The notes beneath the pieces are model-generated. The model was given only the letters and a program-made list of their open reading frames with translations. It ran no database searches and was not told the origin of the DNA. The position numbers and the translations under genes were made by a program. This document shows, in pieces, positions 51,279 to 60,244 of a stretch of 64,000 nt of DNA. How positions within the stretch are numbered: the stretch's first letter is position 1; every line of letters begins with the position of its first letter. Origin of the DNA: Streptomyces sp. MNU76 (lineage in GTDB: Bacteria; Actinomycetota; Actinomycetes; Streptomycetales; Streptomycetaceae); NCBI RefSeq assembly GCF_020982545.1, contig NZ_JAJKLK010000024.1, positions 310,001-374,000 on the forward strand. Reading direction: 5' to 3'.

Positions 51279-52292
51279 ATGAAGACCTCCTGGCGGAGCG
51301 CCTCACTCGTAGCGACAGCTGCGGCTGTACTGGTGCTGACGACGGCGTGCGGTCAGGAACAGGGGTCGACGTCCTCGCAGAACGTGGGCGCCGCCTCGAC
51401 CCCGACGCTGGGTGCCGGCGCCATCGCGGGCACCGGTACCGGTACGGCCGGCGCCGGCGCGGCCGGTTCCGGCACGTCGAACCAGGCCCAGTCCACCACG
51501 GCGGCCTCCGCGGGCCAGTTGACCGTGTGGAACAGCGACGAGTACGGCAAGGTCCTCACGGACAGCGCCGGTCGCACCCTGTACCGCTTCGACAAGGACT
51601 CCTTCGAGCCGCCGAAGACGACCTGTGAGGGCGAGTGCGCCACTACCTGGCCGCCGGTGCCCGCCGCGGGCGCCACCGCCGCCCAGGGTGTCGACAAGGC
51701 CCTGCTCGGCGAGGTCAGCCGTCCCGACGGCACCAAGCAGCTGACGGTGGGCGGCTGGCCCATGTACTACTTCGCCAAGGACACCAAGGCCGGTGACATC
51801 AAGGGCCAGGGTCTTAAGGGCACTTGGTTCGCGTCCGCGCCCAACGGCAAGAAGGCCTCCACCAAGGGCGGCGGAGCGGCCACCGGCGGCACGGGTGGCG
51901 AGGCCGTCGAGCAGGTGGGCCTGTCCACCCGTAAGGACGCCAAGCTCGGCGAGATCGTCGTCGACAAGAACGGCATGACGGTCTACCGGTTCATGAAGGA
52001 CACCCAGTGGCCGATGTCGACCAAGTGCGTGGGCGACTGCCTCGACAAGTGGCCTGTGGTCGCGCCGGTCGACGCGAAGAACACCAAGGGGATCAACCTG
52101 CAGGGGTCCACCGCCAACCGAGGCTATGTCGTCTTCGACCGCCCCGACGGCATCAAGCAGCAGACCATCGACTGCATCCCGCTCTACACCTTCGCGAACG
52201 ACAAGGCCCCCGGCGACACCAACGGCCAGGGCGTCGGCGGCACCTGGTTCGCGATCAACGGCGACGGTGAGCCGATCGGCGCCGACAAGTAG
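51279..52292 (+). CDS. Lipoprotein with two COG4315/PF03640-type secreted repeats
   Basis: A 337-residue lipoprotein. The signal peptide ends in lipobox LTTAC (Cys at about 24). After a low-complexity GTGTGTAGAG linker come two related units: GKVLTDSAGRTLYRFDKDSF with CEGECATTWPPV, and GEIVVDKNGMTVYRFMKDTQ with CVGDCLDKWPVV, both ending in a WFA segment. This is the 'secreted repeat of unknown function' domain. Its position just before the methyltransferase and c-di-GMP genes recalls SCO0930 of S. coelicolor (from memory). Its function is unknown. A purine-rich GGGGAGTTGG precedes ATG 51279. Confidence 0.88.
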   Translation: MKTSWRSASLVATAAAVLVLTTACGQEQGSTSSQNVGAASTPTLGAGAIAGTGTGTAGAGAAGSGTSNQAQSTTAASAGQLTVWNSDEYGKVLTDSAGRTLYRFDKDSFEPPKTTCEGECATTWPPVPAAGATAAQGVDKALLGEVSRPDGTKQLTVGGWPMYYFAKDTKAGDIKGQGLKGTWFASAPNGKKASTKGGGAATGGTGGEAVEQVGLSTRKDAKLGEIVVDKNGMTVYRFMKDTQWPMSTKCVGDCLDKWPVVAPVDAKNTKGINLQGSTANRGYVVFDRPDGIKQQTIDCIPLYTFANDKAPGDTNGQGVGGTWFAINGDGEPIGADK

Positions 52293-52550
52293 GCCGCGCC
52301 TTCCCCGCGCACCGCACCAGCGCGGCTGATCCAGGTCCGCCCCCTCCGTACCGCACCGGAGGGGGCGGACCGCTTGGCATGCCCGGGTTCGAACAGGCAT
52401 GGTCGGGGCGGTGGTTGGGCATGTGGCACCGGCAGCGGTTTTGAACGGACGGTCAATTTCCGGTTTCGCTCGCTCCTTCGGCGGACGATCAGTAGCCTCA
52501 GCTCGAACACCGGATCGCCTACGCCACCCCCGACGCGTTGGAGAACACTG

Positions 52551-53363
52551 ATGGAGCGTCCCGCCTGGGCGCCGCGGAGCATCGACATCTCGATGCCGTC
52601 CGTGGCCCGCATGTACGACTACTACCTGGGCGGTTCGCACAACTTCGAGGTCGACCGCGAGGCGGCCCGCCGGGCCATGGAGTTCGTGCCCGGCCTGCCC
52701 AAGATCATGCAGGCGAACCGCGCCTTCATGCGCCGTGCCGTCCGGTACGCGGTCGACCAGGGCGTCACCCAGTTCCTGGACATCGGATCCGGGATACCCA
52801 CCTTCGGAAACGTGCACGAGGTCGCCCAGGAGGCCAGCCCCGGCGCGCGGGTCGTGTACGTCGACCACGACCCCGTCGCCGTAGCACACAGCCAGGCCGT
52901 TCTCGAGGGGAACGACGACACGGATGTGGTCGCGGCCGACCTCCGCAAGCCCCGCGAGATCCTCGAGAGCCCCCGGGTCCGGCGACTGATCGACCTGAAC
53001 CGGCCGGTCGCGCTGCTTCTGGTTGCCATACTGCACTTCGTGGAGGACAAGGACGACCCGTACGGAGCGGTGGCGGAGCTGCGTGACGCGCTCGCACCGG
53101 GCAGCCTGCTCGTCGTCTCGCACGCCTGCCGCGAGGGAATCCCGCTGCCCGAGGAGCGGGCGGCGGGCGTGGTGGACGTGTACAGGAACATTCGCAATCC
53201 GCTGACCATGCGCTCGTCCGACGAGGTCGCGCGGTTCTTCGAGGGGTACGACATGGTGGAACCCGGGGTGGTGCCGATGGCGAAGTGGCGGCCCGACACG
53301 GCTTCCGAGGACGACGATCCGTACGCCTATGCCCAGTTCGCCGGCGTGGGGACCAAGGCGTGA
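52551..53363 (+). CDS. SAM-dependent methyltransferase, PF04672 (DUF574) family
   Basis: A 270-residue protein of a group common in actinobacteria: ARMYDYYLGGSHNFEVDREA near the start, the SAM loop FLDIGSGIPTFGNVHEVAQ, then VVYVDHDPVAVAHSQAVL and NRPVALLLVAILHFVEDKDD. The substrate is unknown. Its stop overlaps the next start (GTGA), so it is made together with the PAS-GGDEF-EAL protein; this link with c-di-GMP signalling could be functional. ATG 52551 follows TTGGAGAACACTG. Confidence 0.88.
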   Translation: MERPAWAPRSIDISMPSVARMYDYYLGGSHNFEVDREAARRAMEFVPGLPKIMQANRAFMRRAVRYAVDQGVTQFLDIGSGIPTFGNVHEVAQEASPGARVVYVDHDPVAVAHSQAVLEGNDDTDVVAADLRKPREILESPRVRRLIDLNRPVALLLVAILHFVEDKDDPYGAVAELRDALAPGSLLVVSHACREGIPLPEERAAGVVDVYRNIRNPLTMRSSDEVARFFEGYDMVEPGVVPMAKWRPDTASEDDDPYAYAQFAGVGTKA

Positions 53364-55504
53364 GGGCGGAGCCGGACGGGCCGGAGGACAGACTCCGCAG
53401 GTTCGCGACGATCTGGAGCCGGGCGGTCTACCCTGCCACCTCCACCTCGCTGACCCGGCCCGAGTTCGAGGAACAACTCCTGCCGCTGGCCCGCAGACTC
53501 AGCGAGGCACTGCGGGCCAGGACGTACGACGCCGAGGAGGGCAGGGCCGTCGGCGCCGCTCTCGTGGCGGCGCACTGCACCGAACCCGAGGCGCTCAGCC
53601 AGACCCTGGACTGCGTCGAGGCCTATCTGGTGCTCTACTGCGGCGGCGACGGCCCCCAGGAGGATCTGCGGGCGCGCGCCGCGCGGCTGCAGTCCGCGAT
53701 GGCCGCCGGATACGCCGAGGCCCTGCGGCAGCGCACCCTCGCCGAGCAGGAGGCGATCGCCCGCGCCGCGCTGGAGGCCCAGGGCGCGGTAGCCCGCGCG
53801 CTGCACGCCACGGAGGCCCGCTTCCGCGCGGTCTTCGAGGGCGCCGCCATAGGCATCGGCATCGCCGATCTCGACGGCAACGTCCTCCAGGTCAACGGCG
53901 CGCTGCTGCGTATGTTCGGCATCACCGAGCAGACGATGCGCGGGCGGCCGGTCCCCGACTGGAGACACCCCGACGACGCGCCCCAGGTGTGGCGGCTCTA
54001 CGACGAGCTGGTCCGTGGCGAGCGCGAGCACTACCACACCGAGAAGGCGTTCTCCCGCCCCGACGGAACGGTCCTGTGGACCAACCTCACCGTCTCCCTG
54101 CTGCGGGACGCGGACGGCCGGCCCCAGTACCAGCTGGCTCTCATGGAGGACACCACCGAGCGCCGGCTGCTCAATCTGCGCCTGCGCTACGAGGCCACCC
54201 ACGACGCGCTCACCGGACTGCCCAACCGCACCCTGTTCTTCGAGCGGCTGGAGAAGGCCCTCGCGGCGGGCGACGGCCAGCGCTTCGGCCTCTGCTACCT
54301 CGATCTGGACGGCTTCAAGGCCATCAACGACAGCCTGGGGCACGCGGCCGGCGACCGGCTGCTCGTGGAGGTCGCCGACCGGCTGCAGTCCTGCGCGACC
54401 GCGCCCGGTGAGATGGTCGCCCGGCTCGGCGGCGACGAGTTCGTGGCGCTGACCACCGGCACCGACACCGAACGCGAGGTCGACGAACTCGCCGACCGCA
54501 TCATGAGCGCGCTGGTCACCCCCGTCCGCATCGACGGCCGGGAACTGCTCGTCCGCGGCAGCATCGGCATCGTCGAGGGCCCGGCGGGGGAGCGCGGCCC
54601 GGCGGAGGTGCTGCGCAGCGCCGACATCACGATGTACCGCGCCAAGTCGGCGGGCGGCAACCGCTACGAGATGGCCGACGCGGAGGCCGACGCCCGTGCC
54701 ATCACCCGGCACGGACTCACCACCGCACTGCCCGCCGCCCTGGACCGGGGCGAGTTCTTCATCGAGTACCAGCCGCTGGTCCACCTCGGCGACGGGACCG
54801 TGCGCGGTGCCGAGGCCCTGGTCCGCTGGCTGCATCCGCAGCACGGTGTGCTGGGACCCGACCGGTTCATCCCGCTCGCCGAGCGCACCGGACTGATCGT
54901 GCCGCTCGGCCGCTGGGTCCTGGAGCAGTCGGTGCGCCAGGCCCGGGAGTGGCAGGAGCGACAGGGCGGCATCGTGGCCGCGGGGCCGCTGCGGGTCAAC
55001 GTCAATCTGTCGCCGTGCCAGTTGACCCACCCGGGGCTGGTCCAGGACACCGTCGACATCCTGGAGCGCGCGGGCCTCGAACCCGACGCCCTCTGCCTGG
55101 AGGTCACCGAGTCCGCTCTGATCGGCGCCGACGACGACCTGCTCAAACCCCTGCGCAGGCTCTCGGAGATGGGCGTCGACATCGCCCTCGACGACTTCGG
55201 CACCGGCTACTCCAACCTCGCCAATCTGCGCCGACTGCCGGTCCGCGTACTGAAGTTGGACCGGTCGTTCACCCAGAGCATGCAGCAGTTCCCGGCCGAC
55301 CCCGTCGATCTGAAGATCGTCGAGGGGATCGTCTCCCTCGCCCACAGCCTCGACCTCGCGGTCACCGTCGAGGGCGTCGAAACCGGCGCCCAGGCCGAGC
55401 AGTTGCGGATACTCGGCTGCGACACCGCCCAGGGCTGGTACTACGCCCGCCCGGGCCCACCGGACCGCCTCCACGAACTGGCGCTGGTGGACGCGACGGG
55501 ATAG
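53360..55504 (+). CDS. rmdA: PAS-GGDEF-EAL c-di-GMP turnover protein, RmdA-like
   Basis: A cytoplasmic protein of 714 residues without membrane helices. An N-terminal helical part (1-155) precedes a PAS domain (FRAVFEGAAIGIGIADLDGN), a GGDEF domain with the intact motif RLGGDEFVAL, and an EAL domain with AEALVRW, DDFGTGYSNLANLRRLP and LKLDRSF. Both catalytic motifs look intact, so it may make and break c-di-GMP; the S. coelicolor homolog RmdA (SCO0928, from memory) acts as a phosphodiesterase that promotes aerial development. The name rests on domain order and remembered synteny. GTG 53360 overlaps the methyltransferase stop. Confidence 0.85.
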   Translation: MRAEPDGPEDRLRRFATIWSRAVYPATSTSLTRPEFEEQLLPLARRLSEALRARTYDAEEGRAVGAALVAAHCTEPEALSQTLDCVEAYLVLYCGGDGPQEDLRARAARLQSAMAAGYAEALRQRTLAEQEAIARAALEAQGAVARALHATEARFRAVFEGAAIGIGIADLDGNVLQVNGALLRMFGITEQTMRGRPVPDWRHPDDAPQVWRLYDELVRGEREHYHTEKAFSRPDGTVLWTNLTVSLLRDADGRPQYQLALMEDTTERRLLNLRLRYEATHDALTGLPNRTLFFERLEKALAAGDGQRFGLCYLDLDGFKAINDSLGHAAGDRLLVEVADRLQSCATAPGEMVARLGGDEFVALTTGTDTEREVDELADRIMSALVTPVRIDGRELLVRGSIGIVEGPAGERGPAEVLRSADITMYRAKSAGGNRYEMADAEADARAITRHGLTTALPAALDRGEFFIEYQPLVHLGDGTVRGAEALVRWLHPQHGVLGPDRFIPLAERTGLIVPLGRWVLEQSVRQAREWQERQGGIVAAGPLRVNVNLSPCQLTHPGLVQDTVDILERAGLEPDALCLEVTESALIGADDDLLKPLRRLSEMGVDIALDDFGTGYSNLANLRRLPVRVLKLDRSFTQSMQQFPADPVDLKIVEGIVSLAHSLDLAVTVEGVETGAQAEQLRILGCDTAQGWYYARPGPPDRLHELALVDATG

Positions 55505-55556
55505 GGGGCCTTCTCAACCACCGGGCTTCTTCGGGGGCGCGCGCAGCGTGCCCGCG

Positions 55557-55614
55557 AAGGGGCGCGGGGCTGTATCGATGTGCGGCTCCGCCGCGCGGGC
55601 GCGACCAGCCACAG
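55557..55614 (+). repeat. Dispersed Streptomyces repeat, family B, copy 2
   Basis: GAAGGGGCGCGGGGCTGT through GCGACCAGCCACA matches the copy at 24423-24480 with a few changes around the ATGTGCGGCTC core. It follows the rmdA-like gene and precedes the convergent LysR stop. Confidence 0.6.
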
Positions 55615-55676
55615 CGCACCCGCAGACCCGAACGGCGCGCACCACCGACGGCGGGACCGGGCCCGACAGCCGGCGC

Positions 55677-56561
55677 TCACCGCTCCACCAACATCCGCTG
55701 CAACTCCCGCGCGGCCCGAGGCGGAGCCACATCGCTGCGGTGGGCCAGGGCGATCGTGCGGTGGAGGCCGGGCCGGGCCAGCGGGGTGACCCTGAGGCCC
55801 CGCCCGGAGCGCGTGGCGACCATGCGGGGGACGACGGCCACCCCGAGGCCCGCCCGGACGAAGCCGAGGACCGCGTCCATCTCCCCGCCCTCGACCGCGA
55901 AGTCCGGCTCGAACCCCGCGGTGCGGCACGCGGCGACGGTGAGTTCCCGCAGGTCGTAGCCGTGTCGGAACATGACCAGACGCTCGCCCTCCAGATCGGG
56001 GACGCGCACGGTACGGCGGCCGTTGCCGGGCCTGGGCGCGTCGGGCGAGGAGACCACCACCAGGTCCTCGCGCAGCAGTTCCACCGTGGTGAGCGCGGGG
56101 GAGGGCGTGGGCAGTGGGAGGACCACCAGCGCCAGATCCAGCGCGCCGCGCGCGAGCTGGCGTACGAGGTCGTGGGAGCCGCCCTCCTCGATCAGCAGCC
56201 GGATGCCGGGGTAGCGGTCGTGGAAGGCGCGCAGCACGTCCGGGAGCAGGCCGGTGCACAGGCTCGGGGTCGCGCCCAGCCGGACCCGGCCCCGCCGCAG
56301 CTGTGCCAGCTCCTGCACCTCGTGCCGGGCGGTGTCCGTGTCGGCGAGGATGCGCCGGGCCAACGGCAGCAGCGCCTCGCCGGCGTCGGTCAGCGTGATG
56401 TTGCCACGAGCCCGCTGGAAGAGGTCGGCCCCCAACTCCCTCTCCAGCGCCTTGACCTGCTGCGACAGCGACGGCTGCGCCACATGGACCAGCTCGGCGG
56501 CCCGGGTGAAATGCCGGGTCTCCGCCACCGCCACGAAGTACTGGAGCTGCTGGAACTGCAT
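55677..56561 (-). CDS. LysR-family transcriptional regulator, divergent from sdhCAB
   Basis: A 294-residue LysR regulator: winged helix-turn-helix MQFQQLQYFVAVAETRHFTR and VAQPSLSQQVKALERELGAD, then a periplasmic-binding-like effector domain (RVRLGATPSLCTGLLPDVLR, GVAVVPRMVATRSG). It is divergent from the succinate dehydrogenase genes with a 93-nt gap that holds a T-N11-A type palindrome, so it most likely controls them and itself. The effector is unknown; from memory the same arrangement exists in S. coelicolor. Confidence 0.93.
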   Translation of the reverse strand: MQFQQLQYFVAVAETRHFTRAAELVHVAQPSLSQQVKALERELGADLFQRARGNITLTDAGEALLPLARRILADTDTARHEVQELAQLRRGRVRLGATPSLCTGLLPDVLRAFHDRYPGIRLLIEEGGSHDLVRQLARGALDLALVVLPLPTPSPALTTVELLREDLVVVSSPDAPRPGNGRRTVRVPDLEGERLVMFRHGYDLRELTVAACRTAGFEPDFAVEGGEMDAVLGFVRAGLGVAVVPRMVATRSGRGLRVTPLARPGLHRTIALAHRSDVAPPRAARELQRMLVER

Positions 56562-56579
56562 CCCTCCACTGTACGGGAC

Positions 56580-56601
56580 GATAGTTTCCGACTATCGAAA
56601 C
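56580..56601. promoter_or_regulatory. Probable LysR operator between lysR and sdhC
   Basis: Two overlapping inverted repeats: GATAG-N7-CTATC (56580-56596) and GTTTC-N8-GAAAC (56584-56601). The first has the T-N11-A form usual for LysR sites. It lies 19 nt from the LysR start and 53 nt from sdhC. Confidence 0.6.
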
Positions 56602-56654
56602 GAGCTGTTTCATGTCTTGGACCGATGGGGTGGCGCGGTTCTAGCGTCAGGTGC

Positions 56655-57389
56655 ATGGCTCTGGCAACGCGGACGGAACGGGCGGAACGGGCGGAGCGGC
56701 GGGGACGAAAACCGCCCCTGGCGCGCTCGGCGTGGGACAGCTCCCTCGGCAAGAAGACGGTCATGGCCGTCAGCGGACTGATCATGCTGGCGTACCTGGT
56801 CGTCCACATGCTCGGCAACCTCAAGATCTTCTTCGGCTCCGACGAGTTCAACGGCTACGCGCACTGGCTGCGCACCCTCGGCGAGCCCTTCCTGCACTAC
56901 GAGTGGGCGCTGTGGCTCGTCCGTGTGGTCCTCGTCGCCGCGGTCGTCGCCCACGCCACGGCCGCCTACCAGCTCAGCCGCCGTGACCTCCGGGCCCGGT
57001 CGACCGGTTACGTCCACAAGAAGCGCCGGGCGAGCTACGCGACCCGCACCATGCGGTGGGGCGGCGTCGTCCTCGGCCTCTTCATCGTCTGGCACATCCT
57101 CGACCTGACGACCGGCACCGTCCACCCGGGCGGCTTCGAGGCCGGACACCCGTACCAGAACGTGATCGACACCTTCTCCACCTGGTACGGCAATGTCATC
57201 TACCTCGTCGCGATGCTCGCGCTCGGCCTGCACATCCGCCACGGCTTCTGGAGCGCCGCGCAGACCCTCGGCGCCGGCAGCCGCACCCGCGACCGCGCCC
57301 TGAAGACCACCGCGAACGTCCTGGCCCTGGTGCTGACCGTGGGCTTCGTCTCCGTACCCGTCGCCGTCATGACCGGAGTAGTGAACTGA
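56655..57389 (+). CDS. sdhC: Succinate dehydrogenase cytochrome b subunit (b558 type)
   Basis: A 244-residue single membrane subunit with five helices, of the b558 type (TIGR02046-like) that needs no SdhD. Segments SSLGKKTVMAVSGLIMLAYL, HMLGNLKIFFG, RWGGVVLGLFIVWHILDLTT and LGLHIRHGFWSAAQTLG carry the heme-ligand histidines. It anchors SdhA/SdhB and passes electrons to menaquinone. ATG 56655 is chosen; the gap to sdhA is 2 nt. Confidence 0.95.
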   Translation: MALATRTERAERAERRGRKPPLARSAWDSSLGKKTVMAVSGLIMLAYLVVHMLGNLKIFFGSDEFNGYAHWLRTLGEPFLHYEWALWLVRVVLVAAVVAHATAAYQLSRRDLRARSTGYVHKKRRASYATRTMRWGGVVLGLFIVWHILDLTTGTVHPGGFEAGHPYQNVIDTFSTWYGNVIYLVAMLALGLHIRHGFWSAAQTLGAGSRTRDRALKTTANVLALVLTVGFVSVPVAVMTGVVN

Positions 57390-57391
57390 CC

Positions 57392-59350
57392 ATGACCACG
57401 TCCTCCGAGTACGCGGACTACGTGACCGGTGACCCGGTCGTCGACGGCAAGGCGCCCGAGGGCCCGATCGCCGAGCGCTGGGACAGGCGCCGCTTCGAGG
57501 CGAAGCTGGTCAACCCCGCCAACCGCCGCAAGCACACCGTGATCGTCGTGGGTACGGGTCTGGCCGGCGGCTCGGCCGGTGCCACGCTCGCCGAACAGGG
57601 CTACCACGTCGTCCAGTTCTGCTACCAGGACTCCCCGCGCCGCGCCCACTCGATCGCCGCCCAGGGCGGCATCAACGCCGCCAAGAACTACCGCAACGAC
57701 GGTGACTCCGTCCACCGGCTGTTCTACGACACCGTCAAGGGCGGCGACTTCCGGGCGCGGGAGTCGAACGTCCACCGCCTCGCCCAGATCTCCGTCGAGA
57801 TCATCGACCAGTGCGTGGCACAGGGGGTACCGTTCGCCCGGGAGTACGGAGGTCTGCTCGACACCCGCTCCTTCGGCGGCGTCCAGGTGTCCAGGACCTT
57901 CTACGCCCGGGGGCAGACGGGACAGCAACTGCTGCTCGGCGCCTACCAGGCCCTCAGCCGGCAGATCGCCGCCGGAAACGTGGAGATGCATCCCCGCACC
58001 GAGATGCTCGACCTGATCGTCGTCGACGGGCGGGCACGCGGGATCGTCGCGCGGGATCTGATCACGGGGAAGATCGACACGTACTTCGCCGACGCCGTGG
58101 TGCTCGCGAGCGGCGGATACGGCAACGTCTTCTATCTGTCGACCAACGCCATGAACTCCAACGCGACCGCCGTGTGGCGAGCGCACCGGCGGGGCGCGCT
58201 GTTCGCCAATCCGTGCTTCACCCAGATCCATCCGACGTGCATCCCGCGCACCGGCGACCACCAGTCGAAGCTGACGCTGATGAGCGAGTCGCTGCGCAAC
58301 GACGGCCGGATCTGGGTGCCGAAGGCCCAGGGCGACACCCGTCCGGCGAACAAGATCCCCGAGGACGAGCGCGACTACTACCTGGAGCGGATCTACCCCT
58401 CCTTCGGCAACCTCGTCCCGCGTGACATCGCCTCCCGGGCCGCGAAGAACGTCTGCGACGAGGGCCGCGGCGTCGGCCCCGGCGGGCAGGGTGTCTACCT
58501 GGACTTCGCCGACGCCATCGCGCGGATGGGGCGCGGGGCCGTGGAGGCCAAGTACGGCAACCTCTTCGACATGTACCAGCGGATCACCGACGAGGATCCG
58601 TACGAGGTGCCGATGCGGATCTACCCGGCCGTGCACTACACGATGGGCGGACTGTGGGTCGACTACGACCTCCAGACCACCGTCCCCGGCCTGTTCGCGA
58701 TCGGGGAGGCCAACTTCTCCGACCACGGGGCCAACCGGCTCGGCGCGTCCGCGCTGATGCAGGGCCTCGCCGACGGGTACTTCGTGCTCCCGGCCACCAT
58801 CAACGACTATCTCGCCCGGCACCCCGGCCAGGACGGCATCGACCGTGAACACCCCGTCGTGCAGGAGGCGCTGGCCGAGACGGAGGACCGGCTGAACCTG
58901 CTGCTCTCCGTCGACGGCGACCGTACGCCCGACTCCTTCCACCGCGAACTCGGCGAGCTGATGTGGGAGTTCTGCGGCATGGCCCGCACCGACGGCGGAC
59001 TGCGCAAGGCCCTGGAGCGGATCCCGCAGATCCGTGAGGAGTTCTGGCGGCGGATCAAGGTGCCGGGAACCGGCGAGGAGTTCAACCAGTCGCTGGAGAA
59101 GGCCAACCGGATCGTCGACTACCTGGAACTCGCCGAGCTGATGTGCCTCGACGCGCTGCACCGGAGCGAGTCGTGCGGCGGTCACTTCCGCGAGGAGTCC
59201 CAGACGGCCGACGGCGAGGCGGAGCGCCGGGACGAGGAGTTCTCGTACGCGGCCGCCTGGGAGTTCACGGGGACGGGCTCGGCTCCCGTCCTGCACAAGG
59301 AAGACCTCGTCTTCGAGTACGTCCACCCCACCCAGCGGAGCTACGCATGA
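57392..59350 (+). CDS. sdhA: Succinate dehydrogenase/fumarate reductase flavoprotein subunit
   Basis: A 652-residue flavoprotein. FAD site VIVVGTGLAGGSAGATLAEQ, covalent FAD His region SPRRAHSIAAQGGINAAKNY, and active-site segments FTQIHPTCIP and IYPAVHYTMGGLWVDYDLQ; SDHGANRLGASALMQGLADG is the late FAD loop. Long-form SdhA of this type (about 650 residues) goes with the b558 cytochrome subunit. Overlap by ATGA with sdhB. It oxidises succinate to fumarate. Confidence 0.97.
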   Translation: MTTSSEYADYVTGDPVVDGKAPEGPIAERWDRRRFEAKLVNPANRRKHTVIVVGTGLAGGSAGATLAEQGYHVVQFCYQDSPRRAHSIAAQGGINAAKNYRNDGDSVHRLFYDTVKGGDFRARESNVHRLAQISVEIIDQCVAQGVPFAREYGGLLDTRSFGGVQVSRTFYARGQTGQQLLLGAYQALSRQIAAGNVEMHPRTEMLDLIVVDGRARGIVARDLITGKIDTYFADAVVLASGGYGNVFYLSTNAMNSNATAVWRAHRRGALFANPCFTQIHPTCIPRTGDHQSKLTLMSESLRNDGRIWVPKAQGDTRPANKIPEDERDYYLERIYPSFGNLVPRDIASRAAKNVCDEGRGVGPGGQGVYLDFADAIARMGRGAVEAKYGNLFDMYQRITDEDPYEVPMRIYPAVHYTMGGLWVDYDLQTTVPGLFAIGEANFSDHGANRLGASALMQGLADGYFVLPATINDYLARHPGQDGIDREHPVVQEALAETEDRLNLLLSVDGDRTPDSFHRELGELMWEFCGMARTDGGLRKALERIPQIREEFWRRIKVPGTGEEFNQSLEKANRIVDYLELAELMCLDALHRSESCGGHFREESQTADGEAERRDEEFSYAAAWEFTGTGSAPVLHKEDLVFEYVHPTQRSYA

Positions 59351-60096
59351 GGCTCACCCTGCGCGTATGGCGGCAGCGAGCCGCCGACGCAGACGGCGCC
59401 ATGTCCACGTACGAGGTGGACGACATCTCGCCCGACATGTCCTTCCTGGAGATGCTCGACACGCTCAACGAGGAACTCATCCTGCGCGGCGAGGACCCGG
59501 TGGCCTTCGACCACGACTGCCGGGAGGGCATCTGCGGGGCGTGTTCGCTGGTCATCAACGGGGACGCGCACGGCCCGGAGCGGACGACGACCTGTCAGCT
59601 GCACATGCGCTCCTTCTCGGACGGCGACACGATCGATGTGGAACCGTGGCGGGCGTCGGCGTTCCCGGTGGTCAAGGACCTGGTGGTCGACCGGTCCGCG
59701 TTCGACCGGATCATCCAGGCCGGCGGGTACATCACGGCGCCGACCGGGGCCGCGCCGGAGGCGCACGCCACGGCGGTGCCCAAGCCGGACGCGGACTTCG
59801 CGTTCGAGCACGCGGAGTGCATCGGGTGCGGTGCGTGTGTGGCCGCGTGTCCCAACGGGGCGGCGATGCTGTTCACCTCGGCCAAGATCAACCACCTGAA
59901 CGTGCTGCCGCAGGGGGCGCCCGAGCGGGAGACGCGGGTACGGGACATGGTCGCGCAGATGGATGACGAGGGGTTCGGGGGGTGCACGTTGGCCGGTGAG
60001 TGCGCCACGGCTTGTCCCAAGGGGATCCCTCTGGTGTCGATCACGAGCATGAACAAGGAGTGGTTGCGGGCCACGAGGAAGGCCGGGAAGCGGTAG
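59347..60096 (+). CDS. sdhB: Succinate dehydrogenase iron-sulfur subunit
   Basis: A 249-residue protein with three Fe-S clusters: [2Fe-2S] Cys in CREGICGACSL and ending TTTC, [4Fe-4S] in CIGCGACVAACPNGA, and [3Fe-4S] in CTLAGECATACPKGIPL. It carries electrons from SdhA to SdhC. A hairpin terminator follows at 60135-60152. Confidence 0.97.
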   Translation: MRLTLRVWRQRAADADGAMSTYEVDDISPDMSFLEMLDTLNEELILRGEDPVAFDHDCREGICGACSLVINGDAHGPERTTTCQLHMRSFSDGDTIDVEPWRASAFPVVKDLVVDRSAFDRIIQAGGYITAPTGAAPEAHATAVPKPDADFAFEHAECIGCGACVAACPNGAAMLFTSAKINHLNVLPQGAPERETRVRDMVAQMDDEGFGGCTLAGECATACPKGIPLVSITSMNKEWLRATRKAGKR

Positions 60097-60134
60097 CGCC
60101 GTCGGGTGCCTGTCGATTGCGGGGTGCGCCCCCC

Positions 60135-60152
60135 GCGCCCCTTCGGGGGCGC
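60135..60152 (+). terminator. Terminator after sdhB
   Basis: GCGCCCC-TTCG-GGGGCGC: a perfect 7-bp stem with a stable tetraloop-type loop, 38 nt after the stop. Confidence 0.6.
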
Positions 60153-60244
60153 TGAACGTTCGCCGAATCGTGCGGACGGGCGGGGTCGGGAGTGGTGCTC
60201 AGTCCCGGCCCCGTCTGGATTTTCTGTGTAGGTAGGCTGCGCTC

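Noticed and set aside
57200..59326. Long minus-strand reading frame antisense to sdhA (and similar ones antisense to the c-di-GMP gene at 53327-55474)
   Set aside because: High GC leaves long open frames opposite real genes. The composition is biased to Val/Gly/Arg, there is no family resemblance, and the opposite strand has complete well-known proteins.
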